Shown: positions 11,832 to 23,526 of the stretch, piece after piece
Numbering within the stretch: the first letter of the stretch is position 1
How the letters are laid out: each line of letters opens with the position of its first letter
From: Ophiobolus disseminans
Lineage: Eukaryota; Ascomycota; Dothideomycetes; Pleosporales; Phaeosphaeriaceae
DNA length: 64,000 nt
Direction: 5' to 3'
Assembly (NCBI GenBank): GCA_010093685.1
Contig: MU006219.1
Coordinates: forward strand, 62,001 to 126,000
Program-made: the position numbers and the translations under genes
The notes under the pieces: generated by a model
The model's input: the letters and a program-made list of their open reading frames with translations, nothing else
Told to the model about the DNA's origin: nothing
The model's database searches: none

Positions 11832-12877
11832 ATGGTTGGTCCTACCGGCATCAAGGTTGCTACGTCAACTCGCGTCGAAGACACTCACCGGTCCGCGGTT
11901 ATGGTCGCTCCTCAAAAGGTGAATTCCGCAATTTATATGCCTGAGCTTGACAACGACGAAGTCGATACGCTATATGGCTTCGAAGAGATTACTGCGGATG
12001 ACGAGGCTTTTTCTGATAGCGAGTCTCTCGTCGCTGATGACTTCTCCGTCGTTAGCTGTCAGCATCTATACCTACTCTGGAGTAGCGTGTTTCATCACTG
12101 CTTATGTAACAGGAGGATATATATTCGCTCTCTTCGATAGTCTCTATCAATCAACCAACTTCTTCCTCAACCCTCCTTCTCACATGTTGACATTAGCGAT
12201 GGCGAAGACGGTGTTATGGTCGACGAGGACTTGGTTCTCGTGAAGATAACGAAGGACCTGACTATTTCTGAAATCAGTGAGATATATCATCCAGCAGCAC
12301 TCACGTAGCTAACAACGTATAGGACGAGGACCACACCGCCACGATCGACGCCTGCACCCGTTACCTCGTCTACGGCTGTACCAGCAACCGCGCCTGCTTC
12401 GGCGATCTCAATTACGAGGTGTGTTTCGAGATGTCATCGGCGCTTGAGCTACTCAATATCGTAGCCGCTGAGTGGACTTCCGACGGCCGCGCCTTCCAGC
12501 AGATGCCCGCCAACACCCTCCGTGCGCTCTGCTCCTTCACCCTCTTCGAACAGAGTGTCATCGACGATCTCCTGGCGAAGATTCTGGGTGATACTTGGGC
12601 TGAGTAGACCGATTCTGTGTACACCGATGGCTTCTGGAAGCTTCTACTAGAGCTTTGGGTCCTGTGTCTTGGCCTGCGCGGCCTAGCTGCGGGCTGGCGT
12701 CGTGGTGCTACAACTCACGACATCCTTAAGGACGCTGAGAAGGACTTTCTCCATGGCGCTGCTCGCGACTACGATTTCGAGTGCAAGGTCGAGCTCCTCG
12801 AAGGACTTGCGGCTAACCTGCGCCGCTGGGGCGTTGGCCTCGAGGCCGCGGATGCTACCGGCAATGAGGAAGACTGA
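11832..12877 (+). pseudogene. Broken tandem paralogue of the gene at 13541 (unknown family)
   Basis: Begins at an ATG at 11832 (MVGPTGIKVATS) with an acidic segment (DNDEVDTLYGFEEITADDEAF). Further coding-like pieces lie at about 12193-12270 (VDEDLVLVKITKDLTISE) and 12325-12877. The last piece matches the intact paralogue downstream: LWVLCLGLRGLAAGWRRG here against LWVTRLGPNRLAAGWKAG there, and CKVELLEGLAANLRRWG against TEVQLLQGLMLVLSAWG. An in-frame TAG at 12605-12607 splits the conserved domain (after LGDTWAE), and neither putative intron gives a consistent phase. I therefore read it as a pseudogene. If the TAG were a real end, the product would lack the most conserved half. Confidence 0.55.
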
Positions 12878-13540
12878 AATTTCGTGTAATTGTTGTATGA
12901 GTGCGGAGACTGGGGATTTCGGGATTCCTCGCCTAAAAGGACTTCGTTTTGATATTTGCCCACTCCGCAACCGGCAAAGTACCCTTGGCTGGCCCCATGA
13001 GGTCTAGTGTTGCTGTCAAACACAACGAGCTCAACGACTCCGCGCGAGCGGATCCGACATCTTCTCAGTATTGTTAGTACTTGCAAATACAAAGTCTTAC
13101 CACCCAACTAAACACCATGATTCCTTCATGCTGAGAACGTGATACATATTGAAGCACCTAACCTCACAGTCAGCATGATTGCAGTGCCGGTACTTCAAGC
13201 CCATAAACGAGAGTCGTGTGCCCCCTCCATCCCACCGCTTCTTCTCGTTCATTGTAGGTCCACAGTACTTGTGAAAGCACTCAACCATCGTTTTGAAAGA
13301 GGCGCCCCTATCTTAGGTTACTGTGAATGCTTCCCATACCTTTCTTGAGACCTGCTGCGAACATTCACCCCCTTAGAAGCGCCAAATCATTAGCATGGTT
13401 CTCATACCTCATGCCATAAATTTTCCTTCATCGCCCGCTGTTTCGCACTTTACCGATCTCAACTCACCAAAAAGTGCTTCTAGGGCAACTGCGCATCCAA
13501 GGGCTCAACCAATCTCCTTCCGCCTATACACTTCTTTGAG
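12878..13540. other. Intergenic between tandem paralogues
   Basis: No supported gene. It probably holds the promoter of the intact copy: pyrimidine-rich stretches and CAAT-like ACCAATC occur just before 13541. Confidence 0.45.
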
Positions 13541-14421
13541 ATGTCTCCTTGGACGCAAAACACCGATCGCGTGTTTTCTGAAGCCGCTGCTTCGAGCCCT
13601 TTCAACCTTATTCGCGAGCGTCGGACCACCAAGATCATGTCTGAGCCAGCCATGGAAAAGGAAGAAGATGACACGGAGTTCGAATTCATCTCCGAGGACG
13701 ACTGCAAGATCCCAGAAAATGCATCTCCAACTGCAGACGGCTTCACGCTCGTGGATGAAGACGATTGCGACTTAGAAGACGACTATGCTTTCGTCGTAGA
13801 CCAGAACTCATTAACTGAGAAGGTCAGTACCACATTCCACTAACCAATACTCACATAGCTAACCAGCCGCAGTCGAAAAAATACTCTGCAGTCATCGCAG
13901 CCTGCAGCCGTCACCTAGCCGACCACCCCGCTGATGCAAACCCCTGCACTGGCATCCTCAAGTGCGAGGCATGCTACAACATCGCCAAAGGCCTCGATAT
14001 CCTCGCAAATCTCTCCGCTAACTGGTCCGTCGACCTGGCAGCGACGTCCGCAAGCATTCAGCACGACCTCAAAACCCTGCCGCGCACTGACCGGCTGCTC
14101 CTGCACAACATCCTGACCAAGCTACTCAGCCCAATCTGGTGGGACCAGTTGGAGTCGATCAAGATAGGTAGCTCCTACTACTACTTGTCGCGCGCGCTGT
14201 GGGTGACGCGCCTTGGTCCAAACCGCCTGGCCGCTGGGTGGAAGGCCGGGAAGACCACCGAGGCGATGATAAAGGGTGCAGAGAAGAAGTGGCACGCTAC
14301 TCACATGGATGGAGGGGCATATGAGACCGAAGTGCAGTTGCTCCAAGGGTTGATGCTTGTCCTGTCTGCATGGGGGAGATATGTCGACTCCACTGACAAG
14401 TGCGTTGGTGGTGACAAGTAA
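13541..14421 (+). CDS. Hypothetical protein, intact member of a tandem pair
   Basis: Two exons, 13541..13822 and 13873..14421, separated by a 50-bp phase-0 intron (GTCAGT .. GCTAACC .. GCAG), give 276 residues. An alternative in-frame ATG at 13637 (MSEPAMEKEEDD) would drop 32 residues. The N-terminal third is strongly acidic (EFEFISEDDC, LVDEDDCDLEDDY). The C-terminal two thirds are helical and carry Cys pairs (CTGILKCEAC) and the block LWVTRLGPNRLAAGWKAG. The upstream pseudogene shares the same order of acidic N-terminus, Cys-bearing middle and LAAGW block. No known family is recognised, and there is no signal peptide or membrane segment. Confidence 0.65.
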
Positions 14422-15168
14422 GAGCTTGGGATGATGGATTCGAGTGGAAGGTGATCGCGGGACCTGACGTTGACTCATCGAGACTGGCAGTCACCAGCAT
14501 GTTCGGCGCAGCGACTTCTGATCGATCATCAAGGCCTGGTCATGTCAACAGATGAACGAACACGTCTTATGCAAGATGAGCTTCTATCAACACGGTGCTG
14601 TTAGTATATTAGCATGAAAATTCACGACTTATCGACCTGACACAACTTGATTCATCTACCGTGCGTGATGCTTGACCTTATGAATCAACGCGGCGTATCT
14701 TGTTCTCACAAAGCCACCTCCTTGGTTTGGTCTCGTGTGTTTGTCGTATCCAAGACTTTTAATTGCTGTCAAGTTTGCAGCGCGGTCATCATGTATGAGA
14801 GTTTGTTAGCGTTAGGATCATGAGTTCCGATGGGAATGAGCACTTACAATTTCTGAATAGGCCTGCCTATTGTGAGATCAGATCGGGCTAGAATAGACCC
14901 AGCAGCAGCAGTAGCAGCAGCAGGAAGAAACATCAAAGGAAAACCCAACAATCCTTTTAACCCGAAAGCGCAATCTTCTCCGCACTGTCTCAATCAACTC
15001 ATTGCGTACGTTGAATGCCCTTACGCACGCCAAAGTCTCTCCGCAAAGTCGCCACTATTATCCGCTGTTAGCATGCTCAGACGGATTCTGATGGTAAATT
15101 TGCAGTTGATGATAATGATAATGATATAATTCACGCATCCCACAGCTCTCATCAAGCCATCAATCTAG
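14422..15168. other. Intergenic, with a short CAG/CTG-rich segment
   Basis: No gene seen. A segment at about 14880-14925 (GACCCAGCAGCAGCAG and flanks) resembles, in reverse complement, sequence at 62670-62700 (GCTGCTGCTGGGTCTATTC). This may be a dispersed-repeat remnant. Confidence 0.4.
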
Positions 15169-16346
15169 CTACTCCCCAACCCTAACAACAACCTTCCCAA
15201 AATGCCCACCCCCAAACAAATACCTCAACGCCTCCCCCGCCCCCTCAAACCCAAATACGCGATCAACAACCGGCCTGATGCCTTTGTTCTCATAAAACAC
15301 CAACATCCTCTCCAACTCATCCCGCGGCCCATTTAATATACCCTTGAGCGTAACATTCCTCTTCAAACACAGGAGATTCGTATTCGTGCGATCCTCAGCG
15401 TCGTCTTGCTTCCCGGAAAGGTATCCGATGCATGCGATTAGGCCGCCGAAGCGAACGCACTCAAATGACTTGCGCAGGGTTTGCGCGCCGCCGACTTCGA
15501 TGACGATGTCTGCGCCCCAGTCGTGTGTGACAGAAAGTACGGCGAAGTCCCAATCGGGTTCTGTGCGGTAGTTGATAGTATGCTTTGCGCCCAACTCTTT
15601 CGCTTTTCGCAGTTTCTCGTCGGACGAGCTGGTCACGATGACGTCCGCGCCTGCTGCGGCGGCGATTTGAAGGGCAGAGATGCTCACGCCGCCTGTGCCT
15701 TGGCATACGACTGTTTCGTGAGCACCAATGATTTCGCCGTATGGGCGCATACAGTTCAAACTCATCCACGCGGTCATTGCAGCGATGGGTAGACATGCGG
15801 CTTCGTCGTCGGTCAGGTAGTCTGGGACTTTGACGAGGCCGTAGGTGGGGAAAACGCGGTATTGCACCAGGACACCGGGAGCCGGGCCACCAAGGCCTTC
15901 AGCCAGGTCTGAGGCGTCAATTTGGTTGGTGATGTGGGTTTGCGCGAAGGTACTGATTACGCGGTCGCCTTCTTTGAGGCGAAAAGAGGGCGATTTGAGG
16001 ATATTGCCCGTGTCAGAGGATGTTGCGCCGACGGCAACGACGACACCGCACATATCGCTACAGGGTACGATTGCGGGGGGCTGTGAGACAGAATCGTGGT
16101 GGTTGTAGAGGCCCATGCAGACTGGCACACGTGATCAGCATCATACATTTCGGAGGTTTGGGAATGTGAATTTTGAGAAAGGACCGATATATTCGTACCT
16201 TCAGTGTCTCTATAGTTCAAACTTACAGAGCGTACTTCTACCAGTACTTCATCCTCACCCGGCGTCGGACAAGCCATCTCCTCCAACCGTAGCTTATCTA
16301 AACCGTCTTGGCCGGTCACCCATCGCCTGATCTTTTGCGGAGGCAT
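15169..16346 (-). CDS. Zinc-independent MDR oxidoreductase (quinone reductase / alcohol dehydrogenase-like)
   Basis: Two exons, 16346..16199 and 16121..15169, with a 77-bp phase-1 intron whose removal joins VSLNYRDTE to VCMGLYNHHD, the usual start of the GroES-like fold. The product is 366 residues, normal for the medium-chain dehydrogenase/reductase family. The NAD(P) fold shows GTGGVSISALQIAAAAGADVI (glycine-rich turn), followed by SSSDEKLRKAKELGAKHTINY. The Cys ligands of the structural zinc are absent, which places it with the zinc-independent quinone oxidoreductase-like branch. It probably reduces an alkene, quinone or aldehyde with NADPH in the cytosol; the substrate is not readable. 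The C-terminus (GGGHFGKVVVRVGE) is the standard family end. Confidence 0.85.
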
Positions 16347-17375
16347 CGTCTCTGGAATTGCAAGTACTAATCGTAGTCACCGACTCCGCGCCTTTCGGTA
16401 TATTCACTATCAGTCCAGTCGCAGTACTCTTTCCCTTTTTCTTCTTCTCAAAAAGCGACGAAATCTCCGTAAGCCAGTCTCGGCGGTCCTGCGAAAACGG
16501 CGGCGTCGGCATGGCTTCTATATGCTCTCCACAAGCAGGAGACGTGATACTGCGGCAGAAAATCGCCGAAAAAAATGCACAGTGTGGGGAAAGCGATTAG
16601 CAATATATAGCGATGACATGACGATAACAGTGCTCTTGTGGTGTTGGTGGGCGACGTCACTCGCCGGCTACGCCCGATTTCTCAACCGAGGTACTGCTAG
16701 CGTGGTGTCGGCTGACGACACCCGACGGAAACCGGAACGCCAAGCACCATAACGTTTGTCGCGAGATGGGTGTCCGCGTGCGGGAGGCACCACGAGTGCG
16801 CCCACAGCATAGTGGGTGCGTGATGGCGATGTGGCTGGGTGTGCGTCATACATGACAGGGTGCCAGCAAACGTGTACTGCACGACCTCATTGTTGTCGTC
16901 GCCCAGTGTGTACGCATATGTCGTAGCCATGTCAACGCGACCAGCCACCGATCATAAGATACGTGAGGTCCATGCAAGCCTGCTCATCAGGTCCGCCTTT
17001 CTACAGGGCTAGGTGTTCAATATCTTCCACCACGGGTAGGATCATGCGAGGCTGGTTCGGGAGACTCACTAGTTGCGAACAACAGTTCGGAAATGGAAAA
17101 GACCGATTTAATTCCAAGACTGAGAAATCAAGAACAATCGATAAGCTGCGCCTCCTTCAGATCGCCATCGACAGAAGCGCCATAACGCTAGAATGTGCGC
17201 AGCATTTCGAGAGCTGCATACGGTAGAGACCATGTCGGAGATCGCTGTTGGATTTTGGAACGGGAGAGGGGCCGACCCGCATCAAGTAGTCGCATTTTTT
17301 GGTCTATGGGAGTCATTATATATTAGCCGCGCGCCATTAGCGGCATCGGTGAAAACTATCTAATCCATGCACCCA
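16347..17375. other. Intergenic, no gene seen
   Basis: Short frames on both strands lack features. A CT-rich tract at 16434-16452 (CTTTTTCTTCTTCTC) lies close upstream of the oxidoreductase start. The rest, up to the 3' end of the multicopper oxidase, is featureless to me. Confidence 0.45.
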
Positions 17376-19398
17376 TTAGTTCTTGTACTCATCAGGCGTC
17401 TCAGGCCACGCATCCACGCCATCAAGTATGACCATCGCCATGCCGCCGTTCAGGTGACTTTGGATGTGGCAATGCAGCATGAAAGCACCAGGGTTCACGA
17501 CATGGTAGCGCACCGCTAGCCAAGTCGGCTTTTGTCCAGAAGCGGGCACAACGAAGCCATCCCTGAACGGCGGGGTAACCAGGTTGAAGTTTTGTGGAAT
17601 GGCTGCTGCAGCTTCCTTTACTGAAGTCCACTTGAATTCTCCTTCGCCCGAACCAAGGATGAACACTTTGTTGGAATGCTTGTGGATGGGGTGCGGAGGT
17701 GCCAAGAGTTCATCGTTGATGAGGATGAGATCGACCCATGTGTTGTTTTTGGTGGTGATGGTAAGGTTGCCGCTTGTAATGTTGGTGTCGGGCTTCTGCC
17801 AAAGCAAAGGTAGTTTCTGGTCCATCGTATCTTGATACATCGGTGTCGAGTTGAGGGCCCAGGTGTAGCTATTCTGCGAGGTATGCATATGCAGCAAGTA
17901 TGTTTGATTTGCGGGAGGTGCCGGCTGAGGGAATTGTGGAGGGAATGATATCATCTTAGCTTGATCAAAAACGGTGATGTTTGATCCAATGGCTTCCCCA
18001 ATGCGGTTGATTGATGGCTTGGAAGACACGATCTTGGTGTCATTATGGAAAGGCGCGTCCCCGGTCGTATTGTTGGTGAACTGGCGTTCTTGAAGGCCAC
18101 TATTCTTACGAGCTTTGCGACTGGTGCGGCTACTATAGGAGAGGATAGCAGTTGTGTCGATCACCTGTGTAGCTGCTTTGGAAGTGACGCGAATGCCGTA
18201 GTCGCCATTACCTTTATCGAGTTTAACAAAGACCGAGTAGCGATCTCCGTTTGCAACGGTCAATACGTCAACCTTCATAGGCTCAATATAGTGTGCGTCC
18301 ACAGCATAGACCCACATTGGGTGCTCATCGATGCTGAAAGCGAATGTGTCGATGCCAGCAGTGGAGATGACGTGCATCGAGAACCATTTTTTGTCCCTTG
18401 GTGTCTCGATGATCTCTCGCGATCCCTTGGTCGGTGTGCAAATGTCGAAAACTTCGGGAGGTAAAGCAGGAGTGTTGATGTCTTGGCTGCTGCCGAGTGT
18501 GACTGTAAAGAACTTTGGTGGCACGCATCTACAACTGTCAGCGAGGGAAGCGATCGGTCGTCTACCATGCTTACCCTTTGTTCGTCAGCAGTAAATTATT
18601 ATCCTTCAGTAGTGGCATAATAGCTTGGTCGACCGATGCATCGATCTCTTCGCGTGACCAACAAGAGACTGCACCTTTACCGTTCACGAGGAGGGAGTCC
18701 ATACATATCGCACTTTCGAGTCCGGACGCGATTTGGTCACTCCATGTCGATTCCGAAGTTTTGTGGCGCCAATCCGTGAGTATGAGAGGCCGAGCACTTG
18801 CTTCAGCCTCTTCGAGGAGCTCAATGTCGTTCGACGCGATAACATTGAATGGCTTTGGGATCCCAGCCTTGGGCCTTACGATCACGGGACCATATGCGCC
18901 GTCATCAATCTGTCCTCGACTGTGGGCGTGGTAAAAATAGCTTCCGTACGAGTCGGCGTGCCATCTATACTTGTAGCTGGCTCCTGAAGCAATAGGACGC
19001 TGGCTCAGACCGGGTGTACCGTCGGCCCATGGCGTATTCATTTGGTGAATACCTGTTCAAGTGTCAAGATCATGGTAAAGAGCTTTTCACAGATGGGTCA
19101 TACCATGAAAATGAATGGTGGTGTCAAATGGCAAGGCGTTGTGCACTTCAACTTCTACCCAGTCGTCTTGTTGTATCTCCAGGAGAGGTCCGGGGTACTT
19201 CCCGTTGATGAAGATCATTTCTCGCTCATGACCATCTGGCGCGCCACTTCCCCAGGTCAGGTCAAGTGAAAAGCTCGCCGTTCCAGCATGTGCGAGAGTC
19301 GCAGTAGAAAGCCATATTGTAATGAAGGAAAGCATCGTGTGCACCACTAATATACACCAATGAGGACACGCGAAGGTGCAGGAAAAGCGGAAGTTCAT
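17376..19398 (-). CDS. Secreted multicopper oxidase (laccase / ferroxidase-like)
   Basis: Three exons, 19398..19104, 19052..18575 and 18528..17376, with introns of 51 and 46 bp. Splicing restores HFHGIHQMNTPWADG and LLTNKGCVPP, both family hallmarks. The product is 641 residues, beginning with a hydrophobic signal segment; a second ATG at 19335 (MLSFITIWLST) could be the true start. Copper ligands: HFHG (L1), YHAHS (L2), HPIHKHSN (L3) and HCHIQSHLNGGM (L4), so all ten His and the type-1 Cys appear present. Cupredoxin domains 1, 2 and 3 follow in order, with many N-x-S/T sites. It would oxidise phenols or metal ions and reduce oxygen to water outside the cell. The L4 sequence resembles the Abr1-type pigment oxidases of moulds, but there is no pigment gene beside it. 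Confidence 0.88.
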
Positions 19399-20942
19399 GA
19401 CACGCGCACGAGGGCTTTACATAAATAAACCCGGCCCCGTCCTTTGCTCATTTTTCATCTGCAAATGCCAGTCCTGAACGATGGTACCCCATGACGTTTC
19501 AATGTGCGCCATCGGCGGGAGGGCCCAAGCAGGCAGCTACAGATGGATATATCAGTGGTGATACCATGTATGACGAGATGGACTCGCTGCCAAAAGCGGG
19601 TAGCCAAGGTACCATCGAGATCACTCGCAGTCCAGAACGTCTCATCCAGTGATATCTGCGTTTCGCGCTGCTCGCTTCGTAAACCAGACGGCCGGTATCG
19701 ACGAGACTATAATCGCGCACGACTTTTGATTGCAGATCGCGCCAGGGACCGTTGAAGCTTCCACCGACTCGAGGAGTGACAGACGCATGCAAGTAACCTT
19801 GGAACTGTAGTATCACGTCACAGGGCTTACATTGAGGCTCAAAATCATGACATGCAGCTAGCAAGTATCAGCCATGAAACAAGGTTGCGTCGCGACGGGT
19901 AACCAGGTGAAGTTATGAAAACAGTTGTGGAGTTGGTGGTTGAAGTGGAGACGCTGCATGTGGTGAGAGCAGGCGGGGCAGACAAGGCTTTTTAGCGCGC
20001 CAAGGCCAACGGCTCCGGCGATGACCGCCGAGATCTCACACGCTGGCAAACTTCACTCTTCACTCTTCACTCTTCATCATTAGCTTCGCCATCTATCCGT
20101 TAGCCATTGCGGATCATGGAGTCACAGCACATGGCTTCAACAATGGACGATCGACCTCTACATACAGGCCGTCTTTATTGCCACAGATTGATGGCTCAGC
20201 TGAAGCGCCCCGACGCGCTGATGTGAGTTCTCGCAGTCGAGCTGCCCCGTGGTCTTCCGCATGTCAACAATGCCCGAGGATATTTTGTTTCCATATTTCC
20301 GGCTTGCGATGTCAGCCTATAGCGACGTCATGGGCGCACATGCCTACTCTCCCGATCAAGAGGATGTGGTGAATGGTCGACAAAACCTCGCAACGACGAT
20401 GCGGTAGCAGGAACTCCGAGTTTCTGTTTTGGGCAATACCGAGTCGAATTTCCTCATACACACGCAGCAAACGATTGAAGGGCGTGCAAAGAGTGATTCT
20501 CTGTCAGGCGCGTTTGCAGGTGAGAAGGCGTGCGCGGCGTCCATGGAGTTCGCGCAGCTTCGAATTCCTCTTGGAGCTGCGGCGTCTAGCAATCAATAGT
20601 ATTCACTTCCTCTTTGTTCCATTGTGCGTTTGCTGCCGTTCCCTGAATGCCTTTGTGCTGCAGCGCGACACACATGCACCTCAAAGCCGCCCAAACGTAT
20701 TTTCACCGTCTCAACATTGTAGATTGTCATCGATAAAGCCTTTCCACGTCATTACACAATCCTTTCAGCGTGCCTGTACTATGCGCGACGCTCCTCTCCA
20801 TACTTATACTGCACCCACCACCGCAGCAGAGCAATCTTTTCTCCATGCACCCACACACATCTATTCTCCACACCTTCAACCCGACCAGTTTTCAACTACG
20901 ATTACATCTCGCACGAAAGTCACTAACCCCAGCATAATCGCC
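19399..20942. other. Divergent promoter region / long 5' leader
   Basis: Lies between the multicopper oxidase (-) and the acidic nuclear-type gene (+). The frame of the latter is open back to 20373, but that start is not in a convincing context and the composition there is non-coding. Triple ACTCTTC near 20047-20072 and a CT-rich, CACCC-rich stretch before 20943 are promoter/leader-like. Confidence 0.45.
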
Positions 20943-22799
20943 ATGTCTAAGCGTTCCGCGCCATCGTCTCCGGTTGACGAGTACGTCAATCCCAAGAAGC
21001 AGAAGGTCACCGATATCGTCGAAGACGCCGCTCCTGCACCGCTCACGCCCGATACCACGCCTAACGCATCCGAGGCCGGCACGATTGACGCCGCAGCGAC
21101 AACCGTTGCAACGGAGGCCGATTCGACTACAGTAGAGACCGACACCGCCAAGCCGATGGACGTCGACCCCTCTGCAACAGCAGAGACCGACGCGCCCATG
21201 CCGCAGGAGGGTAAGGTGAAGGGTAAGGCGAAGAAGGTCACCTTGAAGAAAGCCGGACCCAAGCAGGTTGCCCCCAAAAAAGAGAAGAAGGAGAAGAAGG
21301 ATTCTCCAAAGAAGCCTCCCGTTCATGAGGCTTTTGTCGCTTGGAAGCCCGAGGTCACCGTTCCTCCGACCAACCCCTTCTGGGGCATCAAGCCTGAATC
21401 CGGTGATGCGCTTCCGCATCCGATCCAGCCCTCTGCACGCGACAGCGATGCTGCGACCAACCCACCCATCTGGGAAGACCGCGGCTACCGGTTCAAGCGT
21501 GGCAATCGTCATGTCAAATACTATGGTCCGGTTGCGCCTGACAACGCCGAGAATCTTCCGGATCTGGACCAGGAAAACTTGCTGGTTCTCAATCTTATCG
21601 ACATGCGGCCCACAAGCAAGCATGATCAGAGCCCGCGTCGGCACCCGACGTTCTATGTGTACGAGCATGGCAAGCCCAAGGACTGGAACGACATGCAGTC
21701 CATCAAGGCTCTCAACGATCGCCGGGGCCAAGCCATTGACCGGATCACCATGGACGCGCCATGGACCCGTCTCGAGCGCGAGTACCTCGCTGGTCTTTGC
21801 AACGAGTTCCCCAATGCGTCCATTTGGGAATTAACCATGCGCCACAACGACCGTTTCAAGAACAGGGAGTCGACGGCGGATACTGCTCTGGCTGACACTC
21901 CATTCTCTACCGGTCGCACAGTCGAGAGCGTACGTCATCAGTATATGACGTACAAGCCTGTTTACGACCGAGGCCAAGCTCCCGAGGGTGTCCGACACCG
22001 CAACGACAACTCCGCAGAAGGCAAAGGTCTCCGCGCTTCTATGAAGGTGGAGAACGCTTTCGGCAAGCCCAACAAGGCTTTGGAGAAGGAGTTTGACGAG
22101 AAGAGCGGTCCCCACGAGGAAGCCAAAGATGCGGACGGCTCAGATGACGAGGCTGTTGTACCAGTCGAGCAGCAGCCAAAGCTCTCTTCTCAGGACGAGG
22201 AGCTTTTTGCCATGGCTGGTGGCTATGACGATGGTGAGATTCGAGCTTCGGCCCCTGCACTCCCTGCGGACAACTTCTTAAGCTTGGACTATGCTGACTC
22301 GCCCTTGACAGACATGGAAGATCTGTCACCATCAGCATCGCCATCACCTGCGTCGCCGACGGATGACGAAGAGATGACCGAGATTGCTCCAGAGCCAGAA
22401 ACAGTTGACGCCACGGCGGTAGAGACTGAGGATTTGCCTCCTCGCGCGTCTTCCGCTGTCAACTTCCCGGAGGTCGACGACGAGGTGTCCATCGAGGAAG
22501 AGGCCGTCGCTATCGAGAAGTTGATCGATGACACCGTGAGTGAAATCGTCAATCAGGTTGGTCTATCCACTGACCACCCTGCGCAGACTACAACATCTCA
22601 GGCATTCCAGTTCCGGACGGAAGACGAGGCTCTCGACGATGAGCCGTCCACCGGCGTGGAGACTGTCACTGAGTCTGTGGAAATCACCGTCAACGCCCCG
22701 GTCCAAGTCACCACCACCGCCACGGCCCGTCCCCCTTCGCTCCACGCCATCCGCCGTATATGCTTGAATGAGGAGTACGACGACGAGGAGGAGCTATGA
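20943..22799 (+). CDS. Acidic, Lys-rich nuclear-type protein with Myb/SANT-like segment
   Basis: Intronless protein of 618 residues. I start at the ATG at 20943 (gccATGTCTAAGCG, MSKRSAPSSP) because it opens with NLS-like basic clusters (NPKKQK, then KGKAKKVTLKKAGPKQ and KKEKKEKKDSPKK), whereas the upstream extension is not coding-like. The folded middle (about 135-360) contains PWTRLEREYLAGLCNEFPNA and IWELTMRHNDRFKNRE, a tryptophan-spaced helix pattern resembling a Myb/SANT unit. The last 250 residues are Asp/Glu/Ser/Thr-rich with repeated acidic motifs and end EEYDDEEEL. This suggests a nuclear or chromatin-associated role by composition only; I know no named homologue. Confidence 0.72.
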   Translation: MSKRSAPSSPVDEYVNPKKQKVTDIVEDAAPAPLTPDTTPNASEAGTIDAAATTVATEADSTTVETDTAKPMDVDPSATAETDAPMPQEGKVKGKAKKVTLKKAGPKQVAPKKEKKEKKDSPKKPPVHEAFVAWKPEVTVPPTNPFWGIKPESGDALPHPIQPSARDSDAATNPPIWEDRGYRFKRGNRHVKYYGPVAPDNAENLPDLDQENLLVLNLIDMRPTSKHDQSPRRHPTFYVYEHGKPKDWNDMQSIKALNDRRGQAIDRITMDAPWTRLEREYLAGLCNEFPNASIWELTMRHNDRFKNRESTADTALADTPFSTGRTVESVRHQYMTYKPVYDRGQAPEGVRHRNDNSAEGKGLRASMKVENAFGKPNKALEKEFDEKSGPHEEAKDADGSDDEAVVPVEQQPKLSSQDEELFAMAGGYDDGEIRASAPALPADNFLSLDYADSPLTDMEDLSPSASPSPASPTDDEEMTEIAPEPETVDATAVETEDLPPRASSAVNFPEVDDEVSIEEEAVAIEKLIDDTVSEIVNQVGLSTDHPAQTTTSQAFQFRTEDEALDDEPSTGVETVTESVEITVNAPVQVTTTATARPPSLHAIRRICLNEEYDDEEEL

Positions 22800-23526
22800 A
22801 CGCTCACTTGGTCCCGGTCTCCATTTTCAGCATAGTAGTTTATTGAGCGAGGCAACTGCCGTCTTCGGCTGACCGGTCCGCTCCGCAACCTAGCCGCTAC
22901 GCGCTGCTAGGCATTGATGTATCGTAGGATAGTATCCCAGGATTGGTTGGCGATCTGTATAGATTTGTCGAATCTCGGTGGGATAGAAGTACAAGTACAA
23001 ATTGATTTTTATTTATATACAATGTGTGTATCATCTCTATGCTCGTGAAGTGACTCTCTTATATATTTTTTCTGATGTTTCTAGACGGTTCTGGGTTTGT
23101 TGACAATCTTTAGATTGGCACACTTGTTGTGCCTTTGCTCAATTGCTGTGTCTTATCATAGTATTCTTAGATAGCAAGATGTATGTTTCATCGTGCGCAT
23201 TCACAAGTGGGCACAATGGTCCCTTGTGCTTTCACGCCACTGCCTGTTTACTATGATAGGCTCCAGCAGTATCACGTGCACATGTGGCGCACGACTTCCT
23301 AGGTAAAAGCTGAAACCTAGTATCTGAAACATTAAAGTCCACAAATTGAAGTCGTGTAGGCAACGAAGATATTTCTAAACCACTCCATTGACAAGCAATA
23401 TCTACTCAGAAGCTATTTAGACCTCAGAATCTAGCACATGTTGAATCACAATCACTAATTTCAAGTTTGTATCTTCTCGATGGGTAGAGCTTAGCTACAA
23501 CCACGGCTTTGCCGCCAGGAACTCGA
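22800..23526. other. 3' intergenic region, AT-rich
   Basis: No gene seen. The first 300 bases are AT-rich (TTTTTATTTATATACAATG near 23006) and probably hold the polyadenylation signals of the upstream gene. Confidence 0.45.

Noticed and set aside
20373..20942. 190-codon N-terminal extension of the acidic nuclear-type protein
   Set aside because: Composition is unlike the rest, and the ATG at 20943 is in good context and opens an NLS-like N-terminus.
21653..22888. Long antisense frames opposite the 20943-22799 gene
   Set aside because: They are antisense shadows of a GC-rich coding sequence and show no independent features.
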